A stretch of 31,822 bases of DNA from GCA-002697625 sp002697625 (GTDB taxonomy: Bacteria > Bacteroidota > Bacteroidia > Flavobacteriales > BACL11), in the NCBI GenBank assembly GCA_964004625.1, contig CAXFOB010000007.1:1-31822 (forward strand), written 5' to 3'. The notes below the pieces were generated by a model. The model saw only the letters and a program-made list of their open reading frames with translations. It made no database searches and had not been told where the DNA came from. Every line of letters begins with the position of its first letter. Position 1 is the stretch's first letter. Shown here in pieces: positions 14,900 through 22,902 of the stretch. Made by a program: the position numbers and the translations under genes.

Positions 14900-17662
14900 A
14901 TGATTCCAAAAAACAAACTTTTTTTATTAGATGCATATGCCTTGATATATAGAGCGTATTTCGCATTTATAAAGAACCCAAGAATAAACTCAAAAGGACT
15001 AGACACTTCTGCTATCTTTGGGTTTACAAATACTTTGGTAGAGCTTATAAGAAAAGAAAAACCAACCCATATTGCAGTTTGTTTTGATAGAAGCGGTCCA
15101 ACTTTTAGACATGAGGAATATGAAGATTATAAAGCGCATAGAGAGCCAACTCCTGATGGAATTATTACAGCAAAACCCTATATTGACAGATTGTTAGACG
15201 CTATGAATATTCCTAGAATATATCTGGATGGGTATGAAGCGGATGATGTAATAGGAACCTTAGCTAAAAAAGCGGAGAAAAAAGACTTTCAAGTCTATAT
15301 GATGACCTCTGATAAGGATTTTGCACAATTAGTTTCTGAAAACATTTTCATGTATCGACCTGGAAATAAATGGAGCCCGACGGAAACTTGGGGAATAAAA
15401 GAGGTGTTAGAAAAATTTCAAATTAAAAAAGTGTCTCAGGTTATAGATTATTTAGCAATGATGGGAGATGCGGTAGATAATATTCCTGGATTGCCAGGCG
15501 TTGGGAAAAAGACAGCTCAGAAATTTATTGCTCAGTATGGTTCTATTGAGAGTCTTTTGGGAAATACTCACGAAATAAAAGGAAAACTTAGAGAAAAACT
15601 AGAAGCTGCTAAAGAACAAGGGATATTATCAAAAAGATTGGCTACAATTGAAACCAATGTACCAATAGATCTTGACGAAAATTGCTTGAAGTTTTCAGGA
15701 TTTAACACCAATCAAATAAAAGAATTGTTTGAAGAGCTTGAGTTTAAAACTATTTTACAAAGGGTTTTATCTATTTCTAATTCAGATATTTCTCATGTAA
15801 ATAAAGAATCACAGCTAAAAGAAAAAGAGTTAATCACTGATGGTCAGTTAGATATGTTCTCTGCAAATTCTGAAGAACAAAAGAAGAAAGTGGAGGTGAA
15901 AAAAGATTATAAAATTATTTCAGATACATCTATTTTATATTCAGAGATTCAGAAAACAGGAATTTGTTCTTTTCAACTACTTTGTAATTCGTTATCAAAT
16001 TTCAATGAAAAAATTATAGGTTTTTCTATTTCTTATCAGAAAAACGAAAGTGTTTATCTTTCATTTTCTGATGACGCAAGGGTTTTATTAAATAAGATAT
16101 TTCAGGATGAAGAAATTTTAAAAATAGGATCGAATATAAAAGAACAAGTTAAGATATTATCAAAATATCAGACGGAAGAAATTATAAATATTTTTGATGT
16201 TTCGGTTGCTCATTATTTGCTCCATCCAGATATGAGGCATGATATAGAAATTTTATCAGAAAACTATCTTAACTATAATTGTTTTGATATTTCTTCAGTG
16301 CTAGGAAAAGGAAAACAAAAAAGAAGTATTTCAGAATTGTCTTCAGAAAAACAGATGTTCTATTGTTGTGAGCTTGCGGATATTCATTTACAATTGTCGG
16401 ATATTTTTACAAAAGAAATGGAAGAGTTAAATCTTTTTAAATTGTTTACATCAGTGGAAATGCCTCTTTTAAAAGTTTTAGGAAAGATGGAACTAGAAGG
16501 TATAAACCTGGATACTGAGATGCTACACGAATTTTCAATTGAACTTTCAGAAGAAATTAACCTATTAGAACAAAAAATATTTCATCTTTCGGGAAAGGAT
16601 TTTAATATTTCCTCCCCTAAACAATTAGGAGAAATTTTGTTTGATAAAATGCAAATTGTACAAAAGGTCAAGAAAACAAAGTCTGGACAATACTCAACTT
16701 CTGAAGAAACTTTAAGTAAACTAAAAGGAGATCATCCTATAATCGATTTAATTTTAGAATATAGAGGACTACAAAAACTACTATCAACTTATGTAAACGC
16801 TTTACCTCTTTTAATAGATGAGGATACCGGGAAAATACACACAACCTTTAATCAATCTGTTGCAGCTACTGGAAGACTCAGCTCTGTGAATCCTAATTTG
16901 CAAAATATTCCTATAAGAACTGAAAAGGGTAGAAAAATGAGAGAATCTTTTATACCTAGAAATTCAGATTTTGAAATATTAGCAGCAGATTATTCACAAA
17001 TTGAACTTAGAATAATGGCATCATTAAGTGAGGACGAATCTATGTTAAATGCATTTAATAAAGGAGTGGATATTCATTCCGCTACAGCTGCAAAAGTATA
17101 TAAAGTAAAGAAAGAAGATGTAACCAGAGAAATGCGTTCACATGCAAAGATGGTTAATTTTGGAATAATTTATGGGATATCTCCATTTGGTTTATCTCAA
17201 AGATTAGGGATAAAAAGAAAAGAAGCATCAGAGATAATTGAAAATTATTTTGAAGAATTTCCTAAAGTAAAAGCGTATATGGACAATACTATTTTACAAG
17301 CCAGAGATAATGAGTTTGTAGAAACCATATTAGGAAGAAGAAGGTATTTAAAGGATATAAACTCTAGGAATGGTATAATGAGATCCTTTGCAGAAAGAAA
17401 TGCTATAAATGCTCCAATTCAAGGCTCAGCAGCAGATATTATCAAAAAAGCAATGATTGAAGTACAAGAGGAAATAGAGTTACAGAATTTAGAGTCAAAA
17501 ATGTTACTACAGGTTCATGATGAACTTGTGTTTGACATAAAAAAAGAGGAAAGGGATGTGATGATGAAAATTACAAAAGAGAAAATGGAACAAACAATTA
17601 AACTAAATGTTCCTCTGGTGGTCGATATGGGTGTGGGTGCAAATTGGTTGTTAGCTCACTAA
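14900..17662 (+). CDS. polA: DNA polymerase I with inactive-looking proofreading domain
   Basis: The 920-residue protein has three domains. The 5' nuclease (residues ~1-290) keeps its metal-binding acids: Asp11, Asp115/116 in EADDVIG and Asp138/140 in TSDKDF. The polymerase (from ~520) is intact: motif A DYSQIELR with Asp697, motif B with Lys750 and Phe754 (KMVNFGIIYG), and motif C VHDELVF with Asp874. The central 3'-5' exonuclease domain (~335-505) is present in fold but lacks all four acids: FDTET is replaced by FQLLC (residues 358-362), the motif II Asp is Gln416 (SNIKEQ), and the motif III Asp is Leu492 (FYCCELAD). It should therefore lack proofreading, as in Taq polymerase. The stop directly abuts the next convergent gene. 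Confidence 0.96.
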   Translation: MIPKNKLFLLDAYALIYRAYFAFIKNPRINSKGLDTSAIFGFTNTLVELIRKEKPTHIAVCFDRSGPTFRHEEYEDYKAHREPTPDGIITAKPYIDRLLDAMNIPRIYLDGYEADDVIGTLAKKAEKKDFQVYMMTSDKDFAQLVSENIFMYRPGNKWSPTETWGIKEVLEKFQIKKVSQVIDYLAMMGDAVDNIPGLPGVGKKTAQKFIAQYGSIESLLGNTHEIKGKLREKLEAAKEQGILSKRLATIETNVPIDLDENCLKFSGFNTNQIKELFEELEFKTILQRVLSISNSDISHVNKESQLKEKELITDGQLDMFSANSEEQKKKVEVKKDYKIISDTSILYSEIQKTGICSFQLLCNSLSNFNEKIIGFSISYQKNESVYLSFSDDARVLLNKIFQDEEILKIGSNIKEQVKILSKYQTEEIINIFDVSVAHYLLHPDMRHDIEILSENYLNYNCFDISSVLGKGKQKRSISELSSEKQMFYCCELADIHLQLSDIFTKEMEELNLFKLFTSVEMPLLKVLGKMELEGINLDTEMLHEFSIELSEEINLLEQKIFHLSGKDFNISSPKQLGEILFDKMQIVQKVKKTKSGQYSTSEETLSKLKGDHPIIDLILEYRGLQKLLSTYVNALPLLIDEDTGKIHTTFNQSVAATGRLSSVNPNLQNIPIRTEKGRKMRESFIPRNSDFEILAADYSQIELRIMASLSEDESMLNAFNKGVDIHSATAAKVYKVKKEDVTREMRSHAKMVNFGIIYGISPFGLSQRLGIKRKEASEIIENYFEEFPKVKAYMDNTILQARDNEFVETILGRRRYLKDINSRNGIMRSFAERNAINAPIQGSAADIIKKAMIEVQEEIELQNLESKMLLQVHDELVFDIKKEERDVMMKITKEKMEQTIKLNVPLVVDMGVGANWLLAH

Positions 17663-17884
17663 TTACTTCTTATTGATAAATAAAATATATAATAGAACAA
17701 AAGCGATAACCCCAATAAATGCACTTCCTGCATCTTGTATGTTCTTCACAGGGTTCCAACCTAATATTGTATCATCAATTAATAATTGAACAATAACTCC
17801 CAAACAAAGAAACATAAGAGAGGTGGTAATTAATTCCTTACATATTTTTCCAAATTTTTTGAGTAGTTTATTAAATTTATCCAT
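17663..17884 (-). CDS. Small two-span membrane protein (copy 1 of a related pair)
   Basis: A 73-residue protein with a basic N-terminal helix (MDKFNKLLKKFGKICKEL), two hydrophobic spans (~20-37 and ~52-69) and a KK tail. It resembles its neighbour at 17972-18202: an LGV in the first span, then an aspartate, LGxxPVKNI aligned with the neighbour's MGIDVIANI, and a second span of similar length. The function is unknown. It has its own TAATTTTG box 19 bases before the ATG and stands after the terminator of the neighbour, so the two are probably separate transcripts. Its stop codon touches the polA stop with no gap. Confidence 0.7.
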   Translation of the reverse strand: MDKFNKLLKKFGKICKELITTSLMFLCLGVIVQLLIDDTILGWNPVKNIQDAGSAFIGVIAFVLLYILFINKK

Positions 17885-17903
17885 TTATTATGATATTTGA
17901 TGT

Positions 17904-17911
17904 CAAAATTA
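17904..17911 (-). promoter_or_regulatory. -7 box TAATTTTG for the 73-residue membrane protein
   Basis: A perfect TAnnTTTG match on the minus strand, 19 bases before the ATG at 17884 and just past the palindromic terminator. Confidence 0.4.
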
Positions 17912-17922
17912 CAAATTAAAAT

Positions 17923-17950
17923 AAAATAGCCCTTAATTAAGGGCTATTTT
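17923..17950 (-). terminator. Intrinsic terminator, perfect 28-base palindrome
   Basis: AAAATAGCCCTTAA (17923-17936) is followed by its exact reverse complement (17937-17950). On the minus strand the stem is followed by TATTTTAATTTG. It lies 22 bases after the stop of the 76-residue membrane protein gene. Confidence 0.8.
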
Positions 17951-17971
17951 ATAAAATTTTATAAAACTAAA

Positions 17972-18202
17972 TTATTTTGATAGTAAGCTCCAAACAATTA
18001 GCAGTACAATTAATCCTCCTACACCTCCAGCAGGATCAGCCAACTCTCCAAGAACTGATGAAATATTAGCTATTACATCTATCCCCATTAATCCCGCGTC
18101 TCCAAATACAAGAGTAGCAGCAACTCCTAAAGCTAAAAGACCTAAAATTACTCCAGTTAGACCTTTTACAAAGTCATTAAATAATTTAAATACATTGTTC
18201 AT
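17972..18202 (-). CDS. Small two-span membrane protein (copy 2 of a related pair)
   Basis: A 76-residue protein: amphipathic start MNNVFKLFNDFVKGLTG, a first span GVILGLLALGVAATLVFG, the linker DAGLMGIDVIANISSVLGEL, a glycine-rich turn and a second span GLIVLLIVWSLL. It is conserved in form with the adjacent 73-residue protein and may be a paralog. I recall similar unannotated small proteins in Bacteroidota but know no function; a scaffold, stress or pore role would be speculation. It has a TAAGTTTG box 29 bases upstream and a strong terminator downstream, so it is probably a well-expressed single-gene transcript. Confidence 0.72.
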   Translation of the reverse strand: MNNVFKLFNDFVKGLTGVILGLLALGVAATLVFGDAGLMGIDVIANISSVLGELADPAGGVGGLIVLLIVWSLLSK

Positions 18203-18231
18203 AATAAAAAAAATTTTGGTTAATAATACCC

Positions 18232-18239
18232 CAAACTTA
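18232..18239 (-). promoter_or_regulatory. -7 box TAAGTTTG for the 76-residue membrane protein
   Basis: A perfect TAnnTTTG match on the minus strand, 29 bases before the ATG at 18202. No TTG was seen at -33. Confidence 0.4.
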
Positions 18240-18493
18240 GAAACATAATTTGTTTTAAACTCTTTTTTTATAGTTTTTTAAACTAAACAACGAATTAATA
18301 TTTTGATCTTATTTACCAAAAAGTAAAAATTATAACATACTGAATAACAATAAGATACGGTTGTTTTTGGTTCTGTTTCAACTAAATTTTTACTGGTTTT
18401 TTCAACATAAATTTGTTAAAAATTGAAATAACTTGTAAACTATTGAAAATCAGGGCCTAACTAATTAGAAATAGGAAAAAATACATGATATTA

Positions 18494-19198
18494 TTAACTT
18501 AATTCAATATTACGTACCGAAAGTATGTTTTCGTTGAATTTTTCAGGATTTTGTATAATTATATGAATTTTTCTAGCAACAATCGAACTACATTCTAGCT
18601 GGTCTGATTCATAATATTCTACAAATTGTTTTTTAAGGGGGAAATCTACTTCTTTAGTATTTCTGATTTTACTTTGCATATTAGTGTCAACTATACCTGG
18701 ATGAATAGAGAACACCTTTAGCTTTAAGATATCTTCTTCTGCAATTGTATCCGACAAACGATCTATAGCAGCTTTCGTTGAGCAATAAGTACTCCAAGAG
18801 GGTATAGATTTTGTTGCAGCTCCAGATCCAATATTTAGAATTAACTTTTGTTGCTGATAAGTATTAATAAACTTATGTGAGAGTATACAAGGAGTGATTA
18901 TATTCAGATTATATTCAGAAATGATATTTTCCTCTTTTTTTTTGTTAAATGGTATAATCTCGCCTATTGTGGCCGCATTATTAATTAGCACAACATTTCC
19001 ACCCTCATTATCTGGGAAGGATATGTTTCTAACATTATCAATAATACTCAAATCAATTTGTATGAACTCAAAATTGGGATGATTAATGTTATTATTTCTG
19101 GAGTATCCAACCACTTTATAACCTTTGTTAAGTAGTAGTTTTGCTACTGATTTTCCAACACCACTACCTGTTCCTGTTATAAGAGCAAGTTTGTTCAC
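18494..19198 (-). CDS. Short-chain dehydrogenase/reductase (SDR), sepiapterin/benzil-reductase-like
   Basis: The 234-residue Rossmann-fold enzyme has the NAD(P)-binding TGTGSGVG (residues 9-15), the NNAA motif at 73-76, and the catalytic Ser125, Tyr138 and Lys142 (YCSTK). An Arg at 34 after the second strand (GYSRN) suggests NADP(H) preference. The overall pattern, including HPGIVDTNMQ, resembles SDRs annotated as sepiapterin reductase or benzil reductase, but the substrate cannot be set from sequence. It begins with GTG immediately after the metB/C-type gene stop (TAAGTG), so it is cotranscribed with it and probably translationally coupled. Confidence 0.88.
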   Translation of the reverse strand: MNKLALITGTGSGVGKSVAKLLLNKGYKVVGYSRNNNINHPNFEFIQIDLSIIDNVRNISFPDNEGGNVVLINNAATIGEIIPFNKKKEENIISEYNLNIITPCILSHKFINTYQQQKLILNIGSGAATKSIPSWSTYCSTKAAIDRLSDTIAEEDILKLKVFSIHPGIVDTNMQSKIRNTKEVDFPLKKQFVEYYESDQLECSSIVARKIHIIIQNPEKFNENILSVRNIELS

Positions 19199-20344
19199 TT
19201 AAATTAGATTTAGTGCTTTTTCTAAATCTGAAACTAAATCTTCCACATCTTCCACACCTACACTTAATCTGATAAGAGTATCTATTACTCCTGTCTTTTC
19301 TCTTTCTAATTTAGGAATTGCAGCATGTGTCATTGAGGCGGGGTGACCTATTAGAGACTCGACTCCTCCTAGACTTTCTGCTAGAGTAAAATAATGTGTA
19401 TTTGAGACTAATTTTAAGGCTTGTTCTAATTTATTACCCACCAGTGTAAAAGAAACCATTCCTCCAAAGTCCTCCATTTGCTTTTTTGCTATTTCATGAT
19501 TATGGTGTGATTCAAAACCCGGCCAAAAAACCTTATCTACTTTAGGATGATTTTTTAGGAAGTGAGCAATTTCTTTTCCGTTTTCGCAATGTCTTTGCAT
19601 TCTTAAATGTAGTGTTTTTATCCCTCTCAAAACTAGGAATGAATCCATTGGACCCGGAACAGCACCACAAGAATTCTGGATATGATATAATTTTTGCGCT
19701 AATTCATCATCTTTACAAATAGCAGCTCCCATTACAACATCAGAATGTCCTCCCATATATTTAGTAAGTGAATGCATTACAATATTAGCTCCTAGATCTA
19801 ATGGTCGTTGTAAATAAGGTGTAGCAAATGTATTATCTACTACAAAAATTAGATTATGGTTTTTAGAAATTTCTCCTAAACTTTCAATATCTATGATGTT
19901 AAGCATTGGATTGGTAGGTGTTTCTGCCCAAAGCATTTTAGTATTGTTATTAATTAACTCTTCAATTTTTGAAGTTTCCTCCATCCCAACAAAATGAAAT
20001 TTAATTCCATATGTTTCAAAAATAGAATTAAAAATTCGATAGGTTCCTCCATATAAATCATTAGTAGAGATAACTTCATCTCCAGGTTTTAGTAGTTTAA
20101 TAATTGCATCAATTGATGCTAAACCACTTCCAAAACAAAGACCATATTTCCCATTTTCTAAGGAAGCTAAATTATTTTCTAAAGCTGTTCTAGTAGGATT
20201 GCCTGTTCTGGAGTATTCATATCCTTTAAAGTCCCCTGGACTGGCTTGTTTGTAGGTGGAGGTTTGATATATAGGAGTCATTATCGCGCCTGTAGAGGGG
20301 TCTGCTTCTTGACCCGCATGAATAGTTTTCGTTCCGAATTTCAT
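19199..20344 (-). CDS. metB: Cystathionine gamma-synthase / gamma-lyase family PLP enzyme
   Basis: The 381-residue protein is a Cys/Met-metabolism PLP enzyme. Lys195 in HSLTKYMGGHSD forms the Schiff base; other family marks are YSRTGNPTR (residues 44-52), FGSGLAS, the Asp170-containing VVDNTFATPYLQ, and SLGGVESLIGHPASMTHA near the C-terminus. The family either makes cystathionine from an activated homoserine or breaks it to cysteine; the two activities cannot be separated safely by eye, so metB is a likely label only. I use ATG 20344 (MKFGTKTIHAGQ), not 20377. A TAAGTTTG box lies 21 bases upstream. The SDR gene follows without a gap. Confidence 0.9.
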   Translation of the reverse strand: MKFGTKTIHAGQEADPSTGAIMTPIYQTSTYKQASPGDFKGYEYSRTGNPTRTALENNLASLENGKYGLCFGSGLASIDAIIKLLKPGDEVISTNDLYGGTYRIFNSIFETYGIKFHFVGMEETSKIEELINNNTKMLWAETPTNPMLNIIDIESLGEISKNHNLIFVVDNTFATPYLQRPLDLGANIVMHSLTKYMGGHSDVVMGAAICKDDELAQKLYHIQNSCGAVPGPMDSFLVLRGIKTLHLRMQRHCENGKEIAHFLKNHPKVDKVFWPGFESHHNHEIAKKQMEDFGGMVSFTLVGNKLEQALKLVSNTHYFTLAESLGGVESLIGHPASMTHAAIPKLEREKTGVIDTLIRLSVGVEDVEDLVSDLEKALNLI

Positions 20345-20365
20345 TTGATTAATTTTTAAGGACAG

Positions 20366-20373
20366 CAAACTTA
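20366..20373 (-). promoter_or_regulatory. -7 box TAAGTTTG for the metB-SDR pair
   Basis: A perfect TAnnTTTG match on the minus strand, 21 bases before ATG 20344. The -33 is not clear. Confidence 0.4.
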
Positions 20374-20433
20374 CCAAAATTTGTAGAATTTAATTTTACT
20401 TTTGTAAAAAAGATATTTAAGAGGAAACTTTCC

Positions 20434-20441
20434 TAAATTTG
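20434..20441 (+). promoter_or_regulatory. -7 box TAAATTTG for the yicC-gmk-nadD operon
   Basis: A perfect TAnnTTTG match, 14 bases before ATG 20456. Confidence 0.4.
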
Positions 20442-20455
20442 TAAAAAAAATAAAG

Positions 20456-21355
20456 ATGATTCAATCAATGACAGGCTATGGAAAAGCCGAATTAAATCTT
20501 AAGAATGCGAATTTTACTATTGAAGCAAAATCATTAAATTCAAAGCAAATAGATGCTAATATAAAAATGTCTTCTGTTTACAGGGATAAAGAGATAGGGC
20601 TCAGAAAATTAGTTTCCGAAAAACTAAAAAGAGGAAAAATAGAGATTTCTATTTGGAGAGAGAAGTCAGATTCTTCTGCAAAATTTACCTTAAATAAAGA
20701 GGTGATAAAAGACTATCACAATCAGATTGAACTCCTAAGAAAAGAATTGGGATACAAAAATCCATTTTCCAAAACAGATCCGGGAATCTATTCTGATATT
20801 TTACAAACTATGGTTCATATGCCAGATATAATGATAAAGGGTGAAGAAGAAGCGGATGAACATGAATGGATAGAGATTGAAAAAGGCGTGGAGACCGCAA
20901 TAGATAATTTAACACAATTCCGTTTGGATGAAGGCAGGAAATTAGAGCAAGATATTACGCAAAGAGTTAACAAATTATCAGATTTATTAGTAGAAGTGTC
21001 CCCTTTTGCAAAGGCAAGAATTAAAAAGATAAAAAAGATTTTAACAGAAAAACTTTTAGATTTGGAGTCTAAAAATATAGAGGAAAACAGATTAGAACAA
21101 GAGTTGATTTATTATTTAGAGAAACAAGACATTACTGAAGAACAAGTTAGATTAGACGCTCATTTATCCTATTTTATCGAAACTATGAAAACAGATTCTC
21201 CAAATGGTAAAAAATTAGGTTTTATAGGACAGGAAATTGGCAGAGAAATTAATACAATTGGTTCTAAATCTTCAGATGCAAACATGCAAAAAATTGTAGT
21301 ACAAATGAAGGATGAATTGGAAAAAATTAAAGAACAATTATTAAATATATTGTAG
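20456..21355 (+). CDS. yicC: YicC/YloC family endoribonuclease
   Basis: The 299-residue protein starts IQSMTGYGKAEL, the signature of the YicC family, followed by the EAKSLNSKQIDANIKM block (residues ~24-39). It ends with the conserved LSYFIETMKTDSPNGKKLGFIGQEIGREINTIGSKSSD. Members of this family (E. coli YicC, B. subtilis YloC) have been reported as endoribonucleases. Its link to gmk is a common arrangement in bacteria. The stop codon TAG overlaps the GTG start of gmk by one base, so the two are coupled. It is cytoplasmic and probably the first gene of the run yicC-gmk-nadD-lipoprotein-oligopeptidase. Confidence 0.94.
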   Translation: MIQSMTGYGKAELNLKNANFTIEAKSLNSKQIDANIKMSSVYRDKEIGLRKLVSEKLKRGKIEISIWREKSDSSAKFTLNKEVIKDYHNQIELLRKELGYKNPFSKTDPGIYSDILQTMVHMPDIMIKGEEEADEHEWIEIEKGVETAIDNLTQFRLDEGRKLEQDITQRVNKLSDLLVEVSPFAKARIKKIKKILTEKLLDLESKNIEENRLEQELIYYLEKQDITEEQVRLDAHLSYFIETMKTDSPNGKKLGFIGQEIGREINTIGSKSSDANMQKIVVQMKDELEKIKEQLLNIL

Positions 21356-21918
21356 TGGGAAAACTCATTGTTATATCAGCTCCTTCTGGGGCAGGAAAAA
21401 CCTCCATTGTTCATAATTTACTAAAAAACACACCTGAATTATCCTTTTCTGTTTCTGCATGTAGCCGAGAGAAAAGAGAGAGTGAAATAGACGGAACAGA
21501 TTATCATTTTGTGGGAATAGAAGCATTTAAGCAAAAGATAAAGGAGGGGGCATTTTTGGAATGGGAAGAGGTATATCATAATCAGTATTATGGGACTTTA
21601 AAATCTGAATTAGAACGAATTTGGGACAAAGGAAAAACTGTTATTTTTGATGTGGATGTAATTGGAGGATTAAATATAAAAAAACAGTTTCCTTCAGAAT
21701 GTTTATCTATTTTTATTATGCCTCCTTCCATAGAGGTTTTAAGAAAAAGATTAAGTGGAAGAGGGTCGGAATCTGAAGAAAGTTTAGGAAAAAGATTAGG
21801 AAAGGCGAAAGAAGAAATTGCGAATAATCACAAATTTGATGTAGTGATTTTAAATGATGACTTTGCGACAGCTTGTGCAGAAACTAAGGAAGTTATAACC
21901 AATTTTATTCATTCATAA
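21355..21918 (+). CDS. gmk: Guanylate kinase
   Basis: Gmk phosphorylates GMP to GDP with ATP. The 187-residue protein has the P-loop SAPSGAGKTS (residues 8-17), the GMP-binding SACSREKRESEIDGTDYHF block and WEEVYHNQYYGTLKSELE, and the later IFDVDVIGGLNIKKQFP. The length is normal. The start is GTG at 21355, overlapping the yicC stop by one base. nadD follows three bases after its stop, so the genes form one operon. No missing active-site residue was seen. Confidence 0.96.
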   Translation: MGKLIVISAPSGAGKTSIVHNLLKNTPELSFSVSACSREKRESEIDGTDYHFVGIEAFKQKIKEGAFLEWEEVYHNQYYGTLKSELERIWDKGKTVIFDVDVIGGLNIKKQFPSECLSIFIMPPSIEVLRKRLSGRGSESEESLGKRLGKAKEEIANNHKFDVVILNDDFATACAETKEVITNFIHS

Positions 21919-21921
21919 CAA

Positions 21922-22491
21922 ATGAAAATAGGTCTGTTTTTTGGAAGTTTTAATCCTCTACATATAGGACATAAAATCATAGCTTCTTATTTAGTAGACT
22001 TTTCAGATTTAGAAAAGGTATTGTTTGTGGTATCTCCTCAAAATCCTTTAAAGCAAAAAAGAACGTTATTAGATCAACATCATAGGTTACAAATTATTAG
22101 AACAGAGTTGGAGGACAATTCAAAACTAGATGTTTCCGATATAGAATTTAGTATGCCCCAACCATCCTATACTATTGATACTTTGGTGCGATTATCAGAA
22201 AAGTATCCTGAAAATGAATATACATTAATTATGGGAGGAGATAATCTTAAGAATTTTCACAAGTGGAAAAATTGCGAGCAGATTTTGGAAAATTATTCAA
22301 TTTATATATATCCAAGATATGGTTTTGAAATAGATGTTTCTCATAAAAACATCCATTTGATAGAAGGTGTCCCTCAAATCGCAATCTCTGCGTCTTTCAT
22401 CAGGAAATCGATTAAAGAAGGGAAAGATGTTTCCTATTTGATGCCGGAAAAAGCTTGGAAATATACAAACGAAATGAATTTCTATAGATGA
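21922..22491 (+). CDS. nadD: Nicotinate-nucleotide adenylyltransferase
   Basis: NadD adenylates nicotinate mononucleotide in NAD synthesis. The 189-residue nucleotidyltransferase has the GSFNPLHIGH nucleotide-binding motif (residues 8-17), SYTIDTLVRLSEKYP, the LIMGGDNLKNFHKW segment and the C-terminal ISASFIRKSIKEG, the counterpart of the ISxTxIR motif. The length is typical. It lies three bases after gmk and its stop overlaps the next gene start by four bases (ATGA), showing tight operon packing. Confidence 0.95.
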   Translation: MKIGLFFGSFNPLHIGHKIIASYLVDFSDLEKVLFVVSPQNPLKQKRTLLDQHHRLQIIRTELEDNSKLDVSDIEFSMPQPSYTIDTLVRLSEKYPENEYTLIMGGDNLKNFHKWKNCEQILENYSIYIYPRYGFEIDVSHKNIHLIEGVPQIAISASFIRKSIKEGKDVSYLMPEKAWKYTNEMNFYR

Positions 22492-22892
22492 TAAATAAAA
22501 TCAACCAGATAGCATTATTTGTTTCATTGTTTGTATTATGTTCTTGTTCTATTCAGTTCCAAATTAATACAGAAGTAGACGCTAGTTCAGATGCGCATGA
22601 CATAAATATTGTTGTGGAAAGCACTCAAAAAAACGATTATATAGGTTGGTGGATATACGGAGAGGGGACTCATATTTTTAAAGATGAATCTACATTGGAA
22701 GAGTGGTATTTAGAATTTCCAAATGAAGATACGGAACAGCTAAAAGAGTTGTATTTAGCAGTTTGTGAGATGGAGTATTTCCCAATGGAATGTAAGATGA
22801 GAGGACATTTTAGAAATAATATAATTAACAAACATAAAACCCTAATAGTTCATACATTTGAAATCCTCTACATTCAAGGTTGTGGCGAATAA
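22488..22892 (+). CDS. Small lipoprotein of unknown function
   Basis: The 134-residue product has a signal peptide with a lipobox-like end, FVSLFVLCSCSI, lipidated probably at the second cysteine of that motif (Cys20). The mature part is acidic and aromatic, with WWIYGEGTHIFKDESTLEEWYLEFPNED and a cluster of further cysteines (AVCEMEYFPMECKMRG, IQGCGE). I recognise no family. It starts inside the nadD stop (ATGA overlap) and lies ten bases before the prolyl oligopeptidase, which also carries a lipoprotein signal; the two may act in the same compartment. Export is inferred from the signal, not proven. Confidence 0.65.
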   Translation: MINKINQIALFVSLFVLCSCSIQFQINTEVDASSDAHDINIVVESTQKNDYIGWWIYGEGTHIFKDESTLEEWYLEFPNEDTEQLKELYLAVCEMEYFPMECKMRGHFRNNIINKHKTLIVHTFEILYIQGCGE

Positions 22893-22902
22893 AAACAATA
22901 AG

